From Cognatilysobacter xinjiangensis (GTDB taxonomy: Bacteria > Pseudomonadota > Gammaproteobacteria > Xanthomonadales > Xanthomonadaceae), in assembly GCF_014651995.1 (NCBI RefSeq), contig NZ_BMXY01000004.1:213923-277922 (forward strand): 64,000 nt of DNA, read 5' to 3'. Every line of letters begins with the position of its first letter. The first letter of the stretch is position 1. The notes beneath the pieces are model-generated. The model was given only the letters and a program-made list of their open reading frames with translations. It made no database searches and had not been told where the DNA came from. A program made the translations under genes and the position numbers. This document shows, one piece after another, positions 34,530 through 44,555 of this stretch.

Positions 34530-36146
34530 TCAAAGCATCTGGTAGTTCGGCCCCGACCCACCCTCCGGCGTGACCCAGTTGATGATTTCGTACGGGTCCT
34601 TGATGTCGCAGGTCTTGCAGTGCACGCAGTTGGCGGCGTTGATCTGCAGGCGGCGGCCTTCGCTGTCTTCGACCATCTCGTAGACGCCCGCAGGGCAGAA
34701 GCGGGTGCAGGGGTTGCCGTATTCGACGGTGCAGCGCTCGACGCAGATCGAGGTGTCGAGCACCTTGAGGTGCACGGGCTGGTCCTCGTCGTGCTCGGTC
34801 GCGGCGAAATACACGCCGGCGAGGCGGTCGCGCGGCGCGAGGGTGCGCTCGCCCCAGCCGCGGTCGGGTGACTCGTACTCGGCCAGCTTTTCCATCTGGC
34901 ACCAGTCGGGCTTGTTCTTCAGCGTCCACGGCGACTTGCCGCGCGTCACCGTCTCCCACGCCGCGTTGAGCAGGCCGAACCACAGGCCGCGCTTGAAGGC
35001 CGGCTTGACGTTGCGCACCTCGCGCAGCTCCGCCATCGCCTCCGAGCCGCGCAGCTTCGCGTCCCACCCCGCGGGCGACAGCGCGTTCGCGGCGAGGTGC
35101 TCGGCGGCGAGCATGCCGGAGCGGAACGCTTGGTGCGTGCCCTTGATCTTCGGCACGTTCAGCAGACCCGCGGTGTCGCCGATCAGGATCGCGCCGGGCA
35201 TCTCGCAGGTCGGCAGCGACTGCCAGCCGCCGGTGACGATCGCGCGCGCGCCGGCCGACACGATGTTGCCGCCCTCGAGCAGCGGCTTTACCGAGGGATG
35301 GTTCTTCCACTGCTGGAACGCTTCCCACGGCCTGTAGTTCGGGTCCTTGTAGTCGAGCCCGCTGACGAAGCCGAGCGCGATGCGGCCCTTGTCGAGGTGG
35401 TACAGGAAGCTGCCGCCGTAGGTCGCGTTGTCCGCGGGCCAGCCGAGCGTGTGCACGATCTTGCCGGGCGTGACGCGCTCTTCCGGCACCTGCCAGAGTT
35501 CCTTGATTCCGATCGAGTACGTCTGCGGGTCGTGGCCTTCGTCGAGCCGGAACTGCTTGACCAGGCGCTTGGTCAGATGGCCGCGCGCACCTTCGGCGAG
35601 CACGGTGACCTTGGCGCGGATGTCGATGCCCGGCGTGTAGCCCGGCTTGTGCGAGCCGTCCTTCGCCACGCCCATGTCGCCGATGCGCACGCCGATGACG
35701 GCGCCGCTCTCGTCATGCAACGTTTCGCTGGCGGCGAAGCCCGGATAGATCTCCACGCCCAGCGCCTCGGCCTGCGGCGCGAGCCAGGCGCACATCGCAC
35801 TCAGGCTGACGATGACGTTGCCGTGGTTGTTCATGCCCGGCGGAACCGGGAGCTTGCGCGCGCCGGTCTTCGACAGCAGCCAGAACTCGTCTTCCTTCGC
35901 CGGCACGCACACCGGCGGCGGGTTGTCGCGCCAGTTCGGCAGCAGCGCATCGAGCGGGCCGGTCTCGATGACGGCGCCGGACAGGATGTGCGCGCCGATG
36001 GTCGAGGCCTTCTCGATCACGCAGACCGAGATGTCGGGGTTCAGCTGCTTCAGGCGGATCGCGAACGAGAGCCCCGCGGGCCCCGCGCCGACGGTGACGA
36101 CGTCGTACTCCATCACGTCGCGCTCGATCTCGGGGGTCTCGCTCAT
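34530..36146 (-). CDS. etfD: Electron transfer flavoprotein-ubiquinone oxidoreductase
   Basis: This 538-aa membrane-associated flavo-iron-sulfur enzyme takes electrons from ETF (etfBA, 10 kb away) to ubiquinone. The N-terminal FAD motif (VVTVGAGPAGLSFAIRLKQL) and the C-terminal 4Fe-4S Cys set (CTRFCPAGVYE and NCVHCKTCDIKDP plus an upstream CVERC) are complete. ATG 36146 has GGAGAACACC upstream; the longer frame to 36200 lacks homology. Confidence 0.96.
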   Translation of the reverse strand: MSETPEIERDVMEYDVVTVGAGPAGLSFAIRLKQLNPDISVCVIEKASTIGAHILSGAVIETGPLDALLPNWRDNPPPVCVPAKEDEFWLLSKTGARKLPVPPGMNNHGNVIVSLSAMCAWLAPQAEALGVEIYPGFAASETLHDESGAVIGVRIGDMGVAKDGSHKPGYTPGIDIRAKVTVLAEGARGHLTKRLVKQFRLDEGHDPQTYSIGIKELWQVPEERVTPGKIVHTLGWPADNATYGGSFLYHLDKGRIALGFVSGLDYKDPNYRPWEAFQQWKNHPSVKPLLEGGNIVSAGARAIVTGGWQSLPTCEMPGAILIGDTAGLLNVPKIKGTHQAFRSGMLAAEHLAANALSPAGWDAKLRGSEAMAELREVRNVKPAFKRGLWFGLLNAAWETVTRGKSPWTLKNKPDWCQMEKLAEYESPDRGWGERTLAPRDRLAGVYFAATEHDEDQPVHLKVLDTSICVERCTVEYGNPCTRFCPAGVYEMVEDSEGRRLQINAANCVHCKTCDIKDPYEIINWVTPEGGSGPNYQML

Positions 36147-36232
36147 GGTGTTCTCCGCGTGCTGACCCGCCATTGTCGCGGTTTGTCCGTAGCGCGCCAA
36201 TCACGACGGGCCCGCGTGCTAGCGTGCGCGCG

Positions 36233-36817
36233 ATGCTCGAGCGCCTGCCGCTGCCCGATGCCGACGTCCGGCTCGACCCCGCCTGGCTCGCGCCGGGCGA
36301 GGCGTCGGGCCTGTTCGACGCCCTAATCGACGCGCTTCCCTGGGAGAACCACGTGGTCCGCCTGTTCGGCCGCGAGCACGCCTCGCCGCGCCTGAGTTGC
36401 TGGATCGGCGATGCGGGCGCCCGCTACCGCTATTCCGGCGTGTCGCGCGAGCCGCGCCCGTGGACGGCTCAGCTGATCGCGCTGCGTGGTCGCCTGAGGG
36501 AATCGCTGGGCGTCGATTTCGACAGCGTACTCGCCAACCTCTACCGCGACGGCCGCGACGCCATGGGCTGGCATGCCGACGACGAGCGCGAACTCGGCCC
36601 GGCGCCGGTGATCGCTTCGGTCAGCCTCGGCGCGACGCGACGCTTCGTGCTGCGCCATCGCGACGGCGCGCCGCGTCTGGCGCTCGACCTGCCTGCAGGA
36701 AGCCTGTTGCTGATGCAGGGCGCGACGCAGGCGAACTATCGGCATGCGCTGCCGCGCACCGCCAGGCCCGTCGGTCCGCGGATCAACCTGACGTTCCGGC
36801 GGATCGTGGGCTCCTGA
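36233..36817 (+). CDS. alkB: AlkB-like 2-oxoglutarate/Fe(II) dioxygenase
   Basis: This 194-aa protein has the iron ligands HxD in GWHADDERELG and the distal His in NYRHALPR. The 2-oxoglutarate-binding Arg is in PRINLTFRRI. Length and motifs fit the short AlkB homologues that repair alkylated bases in DNA or RNA by oxidative demethylation. The ATG is preceded closely by a TAGCGT box and lacks a strong ribosome site, so the transcript may be nearly leaderless. It is divergent from etfD. Confidence 0.9.
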   Translation: MLERLPLPDADVRLDPAWLAPGEASGLFDALIDALPWENHVVRLFGREHASPRLSCWIGDAGARYRYSGVSREPRPWTAQLIALRGRLRESLGVDFDSVLANLYRDGRDAMGWHADDERELGPAPVIASVSLGATRRFVLRHRDGAPRLALDLPAGSLLLMQGATQANYRHALPRTARPVGPRINLTFRRIVGS

Positions 36818-36852
36818 TCGCCGATCGCCGACGCGATACCCGACCCGAACGC

Positions 36853-37533
36853 TCAGCGCCGCGGCGTGCCGGCCTCGGACATGGGCGCCGGCACCGGCGC
36901 CGGCGGTGGCGAAACCATCGTTGCGAGCGTCCAGCCGACGATCTGCCCATCGATGCGCGCCATCGCGCGGTCGAACGCGTCGACAACCTGCGGCAGGGCG
37001 GTGCCCGCGGCCGGCTCGGCCTCGAGGAACGTGCGCGAGGCCAGCACGTCGGCGGCTTCCGGGCGCATCAGCTTCACGCTCAGCTCGATCGTGGCCTGCG
37101 GCACGCTGCCGCCGGCGTAGTCGGCCTCGAAGCGGCGTACGTCGATGAGCAGACGGTAATCGCCGTTGACGCCCGCACCCGAGCGCGCCACGGCGCGCAG
37201 ACGGCCGGAGTCCTCGAAGGTGCGCAGCAGCGAGTTGGTCAGCATCTCCGACGGGCGCTGCGACCACAGCGCGCCCTTGTATACCTGCAGCTCCTGCGGC
37301 GTTGGACGCACGGCGATGCGGAGGCTGTCGTAGGGACGGCCGATCTGCACCGGCGCGAGCGTCAGTTGCGCATCGACCTTCGGCCACGCCGGGTCGGTGG
37401 CGACCTGCACGCGCGGCGAGAACTGCAGCGGCGATTCCTTCTTGCCGCCCAGCAGCGAGCAGGCCGGCAGCGCCAGCACGGCGGCGACCGCGACGACACG
37501 GAGCAGGGCGGTGGACGGGTCGCGAAGGCTCAT
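36853..37533 (-). CDS. ABC-type transport auxiliary lipoprotein (PqiC/MlaD-partner type)
   Basis: This 226-aa lipoprotein has a signal ending VLALPAC and the auxiliary-lipoprotein domain (RPYDSLRIAVRPTPQELQVY, WSQRPSEMLTNSLLRTFED) found at the end of MCE/Mla-type operons. The partner probably sits at the outer membrane and receives lipid from the MlaD-like protein encoded just upstream. The reading frame stays open far upstream but that part only mirrors the mlaD-like gene. Confidence 0.87.
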   Translation of the reverse strand: MSLRDPSTALLRVVAVAAVLALPACSLLGGKKESPLQFSPRVQVATDPAWPKVDAQLTLAPVQIGRPYDSLRIAVRPTPQELQVYKGALWSQRPSEMLTNSLLRTFEDSGRLRAVARSGAGVNGDYRLLIDVRRFEADYAGGSVPQATIELSVKLMRPEAADVLASRTFLEAEPAAGTALPQVVDAFDRAMARIDGQIVGWTLATMVSPPPAPVPAPMSEAGTPRR

Positions 37534-37541
37534 GCGCGGGC

Positions 37542-38468
37542 TCACTTCGGTTCGAATTCCTTGGGACGGTCGCGGCCGAGCAGGTAGCTCGCCGGACCGC
37601 TGTCGAGGCGGTCGGTGACCTGGCGCAGGTCGCGCACCAGCGCGCGGAGCTCGATCAGCGTCGGGCCGACCTGGCCGAGGCCGTCGCTGGTGAAGCTGCG
37701 GATCGCCGCGCGGTTCTCGTTGACGATGCCGTTGGCGCCGTCGGACGCCGATTCCAGCTTGTCCAGCGTGCGGTCGAGCTTGCCGACCAGCGAGGGCAGC
37801 TTGTTGGCGAGCTCGCGATCGACGTCGTCGACCACGTTGTGCGCCTTGGCCAGCGTCGCGTTGAGCTCGACGCTCGAGGCGCGCGCGTTGGCGATGATCT
37901 CGCGCAGGTCCTCGCGCTCGGCGGCGATCGAGCCGGTGAGGTTGTCGATGTTTTCCAGCGTGTTGGAGACGTGCGCGATGTTCTCCTCGCTCAGCACCTG
38001 GTCGAGCCGCGCGACGAGGCGGTTCGCGGTGTCGGCGATGTTCTGCAGCGCCGAGGCCTCGGTGCGGATCACCGGCATCTCGCGGCGGTCGACGGTGACC
38101 AGCAGCGCCGCGCTCGGGCTGCCGCCGGTGAGCTGGATGAAGGGCGAGCCGGTGATGCCGCTCTGCGACATCTTGGCGCGCGTGTCGACCTTGATCGGCG
38201 CGTCGGCCTGGATGCGCAGCGTGGCCAGCACCCGGCGCGGGTCGGCCGGGGACAGGCGCAGGCTCTCGACGGTGCCGACCGAGATGCCGTTGTATTGCAC
38301 CGAGCTGCCTTCGGACAGACCCGTGACGGGCTCGTTGAACACGACCGCGTAGTTCTGCCATTCCTTGTCGGAGGAGTACTTCGCGGCCCACAGCGCGAAC
38401 AGCAGCAGCACCACCGTCACGAGGATCGTGAAGGCGCCGATGAGGACGTAGTTGGCCTTGGTTTCCAT
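37542..38468 (-). CDS. mlaD: MlaD-family MCE-domain substrate-binding protein
   Basis: This 308-aa protein has an N-terminal membrane anchor (YVLIGAFTILVTVVLLLFAL) and one MCE domain (residues about 40-120, VVFNEPVTGLSEGSSVQYNG, GSPFIQL). A long helical tail rich in hydrophobic heptads follows. MCE proteins form hexameric rings that pass phospholipids between membranes. It lies between the ATPase and lipoprotein genes of the same operon. The helical tail makes it longer than E. coli MlaD (about 183 aa). Confidence 0.92.
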   Translation of the reverse strand: METKANYVLIGAFTILVTVVLLLFALWAAKYSSDKEWQNYAVVFNEPVTGLSEGSSVQYNGISVGTVESLRLSPADPRRVLATLRIQADAPIKVDTRAKMSQSGITGSPFIQLTGGSPSAALLVTVDRREMPVIRTEASALQNIADTANRLVARLDQVLSEENIAHVSNTLENIDNLTGSIAAEREDLREIIANARASSVELNATLAKAHNVVDDVDRELANKLPSLVGKLDRTLDKLESASDGANGIVNENRAAIRSFTSDGLGQVGPTLIELRALVRDLRQVTDRLDSGPASYLLGRDRPKEFEPK

Positions 38469-38500
38469 GGGGCGCGGGTCCGGTCGGGCGTGCGTGGAGG

Positions 38501-39313
38501 TCAGTCGTTAGAAGCGGTGGCGCGATCGCGGCCGGCCTGCGCCGCGCGGGCGCGCGGGCCGTGGAAGTACTCGCGTACCCACGGATGGTCGAGCTGCTCG
38601 ATCTCGGCGATCGGCGCGGCGGCCACCACTTTCCGGTCGGCGATCACCGCCACCCGGTCGCAGATAGCGTAAAGCGTGTCCAGATCGTGTGTGATGAGGA
38701 AGACGGTGAGGCCGAGGGCCTGCTGCAGCGTGCGGATCAGGTGGTCGAACGCGGCGGCGCCGATCGGGTCGAGGCCCGCGGTGGGCTCGTCGAGGAAGAG
38801 CAGGGGCGGGTCGAGGGCGAGCGCACGCGCCAGCCCGGCGCGCTTGCGCATGCCGCCCGATAGCTGCGAGGGCAGCTTGTCGATGGCGTCGGCCGGCAGG
38901 CCGGCGAGCTTCACCTTCAGCAGCGCGATCTCGTAGCGCAGCACGTCGGCCAAGTCGCGGTGGTACTCCTTCAGCGGCACCTCGACGTTCTCGCCGACGG
39001 TGAGCGAGGAGAACAGCGCGCCGTCCTGGAACAGCACGCCGGTATTGCGCTCGATGTGGCGGCGCGATTCGGCGTCGCTGCGGCGCGCGTCCACGCCGAG
39101 CACCTCGATCTCGCCCTCGTCGGGCGTCCGCAGACCGAGAATGGAGCGCATCAGCACCGACTTGCCGGTGCCCGAGCCGCCGACCACGCCGAGGATCTCG
39201 CCCGGCATCACGTCGAGGTCCAGCCCGTCGTGCACCACCTGCTCGCCGAAACGGTTGACGAGGCCGCGCACGCGGATGATGGGCGATGGCGATTCGTTGC
39301 CTGCAGTCGCCAT
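38501..39313 (-). CDS. mlaF: Mla-type lipid transport ATPase
   Basis: This 270-aa ABC ATPase has Walker A GGSGTGKS, the Q-loop LFQDGALFSSLTV typical of MlaF, signature LSGGMRKRAGLARA and Walker B LLFLDEPTAGLD with the switch His in LITHDLD. The ATG touches the stop codon of the permease gene. It should energise phospholipid transport by the MlaE-like permease. Confidence 0.95.
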   Translation of the reverse strand: MATAGNESPSPIIRVRGLVNRFGEQVVHDGLDLDVMPGEILGVVGGSGTGKSVLMRSILGLRTPDEGEIEVLGVDARRSDAESRRHIERNTGVLFQDGALFSSLTVGENVEVPLKEYHRDLADVLRYEIALLKVKLAGLPADAIDKLPSQLSGGMRKRAGLARALALDPPLLFLDEPTAGLDPIGAAAFDHLIRTLQQALGLTVFLITHDLDTLYAICDRVAVIADRKVVAAAPIAEIEQLDHPWVREYFHGPRARAAQAGRDRATASND

Positions 39314-40425
39314 CAGATGTCCATCACCATGAACCAGAGCGCGGCCATCGCATCGAGCACGATCACCAGCGAGATGGCCTGCACGACGGCGGACGTGGTG
39401 CGCTCGCCGACCGACTGCGCGGTGCCCTGCACCTGCAGGCCCTCCAGGCAGCCCACCAGCGCGATCACCGTGGCGAAGAACGGCGCCTTCGACAGGCCGA
39501 CCCACATGTGGCGTACGTCGATGGTCTCGTGCATGCGCGAGAGGTATTGCTGCGGCGGGATGTCGAGCCCGTACGCGCCGACGGTCAGGCCGCCGAGCAG
39601 ACCGGCGACCATCGCGACGAACGTGAGTAGGGGCAGCATCGCCAGCAGCGCGAGCAGGCGCGGAATGACCAGCAGGTCGATCGGGTCCATGCCCAGCGTG
39701 CGGATCGCGTCGACCTCCTCGCGGCTCTTCATGGCGCCGATCTGCGCGGTGAACGCGCTCGCGGTGCGCCCGGCGAGGATGATCGAGGTCAGCAGCACCG
39801 CGAACTCGCGCAGGAAGGCCACGTTGACCAGGTCGACGACGTAGAGCTCGGCGCCGAAGTCGCGCAGCACGTCGGCGCCGAGGAAGGCGATCACCGCGCC
39901 GACCAGGAACGACAGGATCGCCACGAGCGGCGTCGCGTCGAGGCCGACCTGCTCCATGTGCGCGACGAGCGCGATCGGGCGGAAGCGCGTGGGCTCCTTC
40001 ACCGTGCGCAGCAGCTTGACCAGCACCTCGCCGAGGAAGGCGATCAGCGCCAGCACCTCCTTGAGGTTGTCCTGCACCGAATAACCGAGCCGCCCGATCG
40101 CCGCGGCCACGCCGTACTCGCGCTTCCTGCGCGGACGCTCGTCGGCCACGTCCTCGATCGCCGCGACCAGCGCGCGGTGCTCGTCGCGGAAGGCGACGGT
40201 GGTGAAGTCGATGCCGGCGCGGCGCGACCAGCGCAGCAGTTGCAGCACCCCGAGCGAATCCAGGCGCTCGATGCCGCGCGCATCGACCTCACGCGCTTCG
40301 GGCGTCTCGCCCAGCAACTCGCCGATGCGCGCGGCGTGTTCGATCGTCCACCGCCCCGACAGGCGCACGGTGCCCGCGCCGGTATCGGCAACGAGGGCGG
40401 GTGGCGAGGAGGGCGCGGCGGTCAT
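39313..40425 (-). CDS. mlaE: MlaE-type ABC permease with N-terminal STAS domain
   Basis: This 370-aa protein joins an N-terminal STAS-like domain (about residues 10-105; E. coli has it as separate MlaB) to a MlaE permease (five or six helices). The permease has the signature REFAVLLTSIILAGRTASAF and EVDAIRTLGMDPIDLLVIPR. ATG 40425 was chosen as the start of the STAS homology. It heads the operon mlaE-mlaF-mlaD-lipoprotein. The STAS fusion is common in proteobacterial relatives. Confidence 0.93.
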   Translation of the reverse strand: MTAAPSSPPALVADTGAGTVRLSGRWTIEHAARIGELLGETPEAREVDARGIERLDSLGVLQLLRWSRRAGIDFTTVAFRDEHRALVAAIEDVADERPRRKREYGVAAAIGRLGYSVQDNLKEVLALIAFLGEVLVKLLRTVKEPTRFRPIALVAHMEQVGLDATPLVAILSFLVGAVIAFLGADVLRDFGAELYVVDLVNVAFLREFAVLLTSIILAGRTASAFTAQIGAMKSREEVDAIRTLGMDPIDLLVIPRLLALLAMLPLLTFVAMVAGLLGGLTVGAYGLDIPPQQYLSRMHETIDVRHMWVGLSKAPFFATVIALVGCLEGLQVQGTAQSVGERTTSAVVQAISLVIVLDAMAALWFMVMDI

Positions 40426-40481
40426 GGTCGCGCGAGCATACCGGCTCGGCCGTGCGCGCAGATGCATGCGATGCTGTGGCG

Positions 40482-41726
40482 ATGACCGCCCCCATGAGCG
40501 AAGCCAGTTACTCGGCACGCATCGACTTCATGGTCGAGCTCGCGCTGCGCCTGCACCGCTACGGCACCACCGCCGACCGCCTCGAAGGCGCGCTCAGCGC
40601 GGTGGCCACGCGGCTGGGCATCGGCTGCGAGCCGTGGTCGAACCCGACGGGCCTGATTCTCACTTTCAGCGATCCCGGTCGCGCCACCGGCCTGCGCGAT
40701 ACCACGCGCGTGATCCGGCTTTCGCCGGGCGAGGTCGACCTGCACCGGCTCGCCGAGACCGACCGCATCGCCGAGCAGGTGCTCGACGGCTCGCTGGAGC
40801 CGATCGAGGCCAAGGCGCAGATGCTCGCGCTCGACGCACCGGCGACGCCGACGACGCGCCGCGCGGAAGTCGTCGCCTTCGGCCTGGCCGCGGCGTCGGT
40901 GGCGGGCCTGCTGCGCCTGCCGTGGCTCGACATCGGCGTCGCCGGCGCCACCGGGCTATTGATCGGCCTGCTGGCGCAGCTGTCGGAAACCCGTCCGCGC
41001 GTGCGGCTGGGCTTCGAGGCGCTGGCCGGCATGGTCGCCGGCACGATCGCGATCCTGGTCGCGAGCACGGTCGGCCCGCTCAACCAGAACACGGTGATCA
41101 TCGCCGCGCTGATCGTGCTGCTGCCCGGTCTCGCGCTCACCAACGCGGTGAGCGAACTCACCAGCCAGCAACTCGTGTCGGGCACCGCCCGTTTTGCCGG
41201 CGCGCTCACCACCGTGCTCAAGCTCGGCGTGGGTGTGCTGGTGGCGCGTTACGCGCTGGATCTCGCGGGGCTGTCGCCGGTGGTGCGCGCCGCGCGCCCG
41301 CAGCCGGCCTGGCTGGAGTGGATCGCACTGGCGACCGCCTCGTTCGCCTTCGCCGTGCTGTTTCGCGCCAGCGTTCGCGATTACCTGCGGGTGATCGCGG
41401 CCGCGGCCTGCGGCTACCTGATCTCGCGCTTCGTCGGCGAGGCCGCGGGCAGCCCGGCCGGCGTGTTCGTCGCCGCGCTTGCGATGACCGCCATCGGCAA
41501 TGCCTACGCGCGCTGGTGGCATCGCCCGGGCGCGATCATCCGCGTGCCCGGCATCATCATGCTGGTGCCGGGGAGCACCAGCCTGCGCGGCCTGCTCAGC
41601 CTGATGCAGACGCAGGACGTGGGCGCGGGGCAGGCGGCGATGCTCGCGGTCATCAACGCGCTCGCCGCACTGGTGGCGGGCCTGCTGTTCGGCAACCTGC
41701 TGCTGCCGCCGCGCCGCAATCTCTGA
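40482..41726 (+). CDS. Threonine/serine exporter family protein (ThrE-like)
   Basis: This 414-aa protein has the ThrE N-terminal cytoplasmic domain (ARIDFMVELALRLHRYGTTA, DRLEGAL) and about ten hydrophobic helices, joining both DUF1212/ThrE halves in one chain. The conserved C-terminal segment GIIMLVPGSTSLRGLLSLM is present. Family members export threonine and serine or move small dicarboxylates; the substrate here is unknown. ATG 40494 is an alternative start. It is divergent from mlaE. Confidence 0.88.
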   Translation: MTAPMSEASYSARIDFMVELALRLHRYGTTADRLEGALSAVATRLGIGCEPWSNPTGLILTFSDPGRATGLRDTTRVIRLSPGEVDLHRLAETDRIAEQVLDGSLEPIEAKAQMLALDAPATPTTRRAEVVAFGLAAASVAGLLRLPWLDIGVAGATGLLIGLLAQLSETRPRVRLGFEALAGMVAGTIAILVASTVGPLNQNTVIIAALIVLLPGLALTNAVSELTSQQLVSGTARFAGALTTVLKLGVGVLVARYALDLAGLSPVVRAARPQPAWLEWIALATASFAFAVLFRASVRDYLRVIAAAACGYLISRFVGEAAGSPAGVFVAALAMTAIGNAYARWWHRPGAIIRVPGIIMLVPGSTSLRGLLSLMQTQDVGAGQAAMLAVINALAALVAGLLFGNLLLPPRRNL

Positions 41727-41738
41727 CGCCCGAAACGA

Positions 41739-41763
41739 CGACGCCGGCGCGAGGCCGGCGTCG
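41739..41763. terminator. Hairpin between convergent thrE-like and hns genes
   Basis: A perfect 10-bp stem (CGACGCCGGC with GCCGGCGTCG, 5-nt loop) lies between the two stop codons. On the minus strand it is followed by TCGTTTCG, so termination of hns is plausible but the T-run is short. Confidence 0.55.
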
Positions 41764-41784
41764 AGGCGGACGGATGGAGCGCGA

Positions 41785-42165
41785 TCAGCGGATCAGGAAC
41801 TCGTCGAGCACGCGGCCCTGGCTGGTATAGGCCTGCAGCCAGCGCGGCTGCTTGCCGCGTCCGCTCCAGGTCTCGTTGGCGTTGTCGGGGTTGCGGTACT
41901 TCGGTGCGACCTTCGAGCCGGCCATCTTCGACGGCTTGCGCGTGGACTTGCGCGCCGTGGTGCCTGCACCCGCCGCCGACGGCGCCGCGCCACGCACGCC
42001 GAACAGCTCGGCGATCGAATAACCCTCGGCGCGCGCGATCTGCTCCAGGCGCTTGCGCACCGCGGCCACCGGCTTGCGCTTGCTGAGCACGGTGCGGCGC
42101 TTCTTGGCCTGGTTGATCAGGGCCTCGAGCTCCTTGGCCGACATGCTGTTGAGATCGAACGCCAT
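41785..42165 (-). CDS. hns: H-NS family nucleoid-associated protein
   Basis: This 126-aa protein has an N-terminal oligomerisation helix region (MSAKELEALINQAKKRR), a basic Ala/Lys/Thr-rich linker and a C-terminal H-NS DNA-binding domain (KYRNPDNANETWSGRGKQPR) whose GRGKQP loop matches the AT-hook-like Q/RGR core. Xanthomonad proteins of this kind silence horizontally acquired genes. It lies alone between thrE-like and proS, bounded by terminators on both sides. Confidence 0.93.
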   Translation of the reverse strand: MAFDLNSMSAKELEALINQAKKRRTVLSKRKPVAAVRKRLEQIARAEGYSIAELFGVRGAAPSAAGAGTTARKSTRKPSKMAGSKVAPKYRNPDNANETWSGRGKQPRWLQAYTSQGRVLDEFLIR

Positions 42166-42180
42166 GACACCTCCGAAAAC

Positions 42181-42220
42181 TGCAAAAGAAAATGGGCCGC
42201 GCTATGCAGCGGCGGCCCAT
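42181..42220 (-). terminator. Rho-independent terminator after proS
   Basis: On the minus strand the arms ATGGGCCGC (42220-42212) and GCGGCCCAT (42200-42192) enclose an 11-nt loop and are followed by TTTCTTTTGC. It separates proS from hns. Confidence 0.85.
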
Positions 42221-42261
42221 CCTAACCAGCGACAGTAATCGAGTAAATCCGCGAAAGATAA

Positions 42262-43977
42262 TCAGCCCGCGGTCACTCGGGAAATCGCCGTGTCGCGATC
42301 GAGCTGCTCGGCCTCGCTGGCGCGGCGATGGCGGTATTCGAACGTACCCGCCTGCAGGCCACGCTCGGAAACCACGATGCGGTGCGGGATGCCGATCAGT
42401 TCGATGTCCGCGAACATCGCGCCCGGGCGCAGGCCGCGGTCGTCGAGCACCGCGTCCACGCCGGCGGCGATCAGGTCGCGCAGCAGCGCCTGCGCCGCCT
42501 CGTTCACCGCCTCGACGCCCTTCGGGTTGATCACGCACACGGCCACCTGCCACGGCGCGATCGCGTCCGGCCAGATGATCCCGTTGGCGTCGTGGTTCTG
42601 CTCGATCGCCGCGGCGACGATCCGCGACACGCCGATGCCGTAGCAGCCCATCACCGGCGTGGCCGCGCGGCCGTTCTCGTCGAGCACCGTCATGCCCATG
42701 GCCTGGGCGTACTTGCCGCCGAGCTGGAACACGTGGCCGACCTCGATGCCGCGCGCGATGCCCAGCGTGCCCTGACCATCCGGCGAGGCATCGCCCTCGA
42801 CGACGTTGCGGATGTCGGCGACCAGATCCGGTTCCGGCAGGTCGCGGCCCCAGTTCACGCCGGCGATGTGGAAGCCGTCCTCGTTCGCGCCGACGACGAA
42901 ATCGGCCATCGCCGCGACATCGCGGTCGGCGACGATCAAGATCGACTTCGCCGGCGCGATCGGCCCGAGGAAGCCGGGCGATGCATCGAGGTGCTCGCGG
43001 ATCTCGTCTTCGGTGGCGAGGCGGTATTCGGTCAGACCCGGCAGCTTCGCGAGCTTGATCTCGTTGACGGCGTGGTCGCCGCGCACGAGCGCGAGCACGA
43101 AGCGCGGGTTGTTTTCGGGATCGACACCGATCACCGCGACCGATTTCACCGTGCGCGACAGCGGAATGCCCAGCAGCGCGGCGACGTCCTCGCAGGTCTT
43201 CTGCGTCGGCGTGTCGACCTTGCGCATCGCTTCGGTCGCGGCGCCGCGCGGGCCGGGCGCGGCGGCTTCGGCACGCTCGACGTTCGCCGCGTAGTCCGAG
43301 CCCGTCGAGAACGCCAGCGCGTCCTCGCCGGAATCGGCGAGCACGTGGAACTCGTGGCTCATCGCGCCGCCGATCGCGCCGGTGTCGGCGACCACCGCGC
43401 GGAACTTCAGCCCCAGGCGCGTGAAGATGCGCCCGTAGGTGTCGTACATGTTGCGGTATTCGCGGCCGAGGTCGTCCTCGTTCGCGTGGAACGAGTAGGC
43501 GTCCTTCATCAGGAACTCGCGCGCGCGCATCACGCCGAAGCGCGGGCGGATCTCGTCGCGGAACTTGGTCTGGATCTGGAAGAAGTTGACCGGCAGCTGC
43601 TTGTAGCTCGACAGCTCCTGGCGCGCGAAGTCGGTGACGACTTCCTCGTGCGTCGGGCCGTACGCGTACCAGCTGTCCTTGCGGTCCTTGATCTTCAGCA
43701 GCTGGCCGCCGAACTTCTCCCAGCGGCCGGTTTCCTCCCACAGCTCGCGCGGCTGGATGGAGGGCATCAGCACCTCGATCGCGCCCGCGTTCGTCATCTC
43801 CTCGCGGACGACGCGCTCGACCTTGCGCAGCACGCGCAGGCCCAGCGGGCTCCACGTGTACACGCCGGCGGCGAGCTTGCGGATCATGCCCGCGCGCAGC
43901 ATCAGCTGGTGGCTGACGACTTCGGCGTCGGCGGGCGTTTCCTTGGTGGTATGGAGGTGGAACTGCGACAGGCGCAT
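42262..43977 (-). CDS. proS: Prolyl-tRNA synthetase (class II, bacterial long form)
   Basis: This 571-aa enzyme charges tRNA-Pro. Class II motif 2 is in [20 protein letters not shown], the bacterial editing (INS) domain occupies the middle third, and the anticodon-binding domain closes the protein. ATG 43977 gives the standard N-terminus [20 protein letters not shown]; the frame up to 44007 is not conserved. A strong terminator follows. Confidence 0.97.
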   Translation of the reverse strand: MRLSQFHLHTTKETPADAEVVSHQLMLRAGMIRKLAAGVYTWSPLGLRVLRKVERVVREEMTNAGAIEVLMPSIQPRELWEETGRWEKFGGQLLKIKDRKDSWYAYGPTHEEVVTDFARQELSSYKQLPVNFFQIQTKFRDEIRPRFGVMRAREFLMKDAYSFHANEDDLGREYRNMYDTYGRIFTRLGLKFRAVVADTGAIGGAMSHEFHVLADSGEDALAFSTGSDYAANVERAEAAAPGPRGAATEAMRKVDTPTQKTCEDVAALLGIPLSRTVKSVAVIGVDPENNPRFVLALVRGDHAVNEIKLAKLPGLTEYRLATEDEIREHLDASPGFLGPIAPAKSILIVADRDVAAMADFVVGANEDGFHIAGVNWGRDLPEPDLVADIRNVVEGDASPDGQGTLGIARGIEVGHVFQLGGKYAQAMGMTVLDENGRAATPVMGCYGIGVSRIVAAAIEQNHDANGIIWPDAIAPWQVAVCVINPKGVEAVNEAAQALLRDLIAAGVDAVLDDRGLRPGAMFADIELIGIPHRIVVSERGLQAGTFEYRHRRASEAEQLDRDTAISRVTAG

Positions 43978-44074
43978 CGACGTTTTTCGCACGCGGAAAG
44001 GCCGCATTCTGCCATGCGGCGCGCGGCTGTCGGCCGGAATCGCTTTGGATGCGCCGCCGTCGCGGCGCGCGGGC

Positions 44075-44482
44075 TCAGGCCTGCTTCTTCGTCACCGCGT
44101 TGGCGGCGGGCTGGTCGCAGTACAGCTCGACCTCGCCCTGGGCGACCTTCAGCCGCGCCGCGCGTTCGGCGGCGGTGAGCTCGCGGTCGGCCTTGCCGTC
44201 CTTGTCGTCGTCGACGCCGACCTTGCCGTCGCCCTGCAGCAGCTTGAGGTTGCCGCGCGCGTTGCTGCAGTCGGCATTTGCGACGGCCTTCGGCGCGGCG
44301 GGGGGCGCCGGGCGCTCGCCGAAGGTGCGCGCATCGGCCTTCTGGCCCGCGGGCGGTGCGTCGGCGTAGTGGGTGACGCCCTTGGCGTCCTTCCACGTGT
44401 AGACCTGGCCGGCGGCGACGGGCAGCGCGATGGCGAGGGCGAAGGGCAGGACGGCGGAAGCGAGGGTGGACAGCCGGCGCAT
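44075..44482 (-). CDS. Periplasmic DUF4124-domain protein
   Basis: This 135-aa protein has a signal peptide (cleavage after PVAAG) followed by the DUF4124 motif [21 protein letters not shown] charged helical C-terminus contains two Cys. DUF4124 proteins are common small periplasmic proteins in xanthomonads; their function is unknown. ATG 44482 is chosen because the longer frame lacks a signal peptide. It is divergent from pssA. Confidence 0.85.
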   Translation of the reverse strand: MRRLSTLASAVLPFALAIALPVAAGQVYTWKDAKGVTHYADAPPAGQKADARTFGERPAPPAAPKAVANADCSNARGNLKLLQGDGKVGVDDDKDGKADRELTAAERAARLKVAQGEVELYCDQPAANAVTKKQA

Positions 44483-44555
44483 GGCGGGCTCCGGGGACGA
44501 GGGCGGGCCGATTGCATCACCGCCCCGGCGCCGGGGCAAGCGATACACTGCGGAA

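Noticed and set aside
32680..35328. An 882-codon minus-strand frame across the protease gene and etfD
   Set aside because: It is antisense to the protease and out of frame with etfD, with low-complexity composition.
41504..43855. A 783-codon minus-strand frame across proS and hns
   Set aside because: It is a shifted frame of proS and hns; both real genes have clear starts and motifs.
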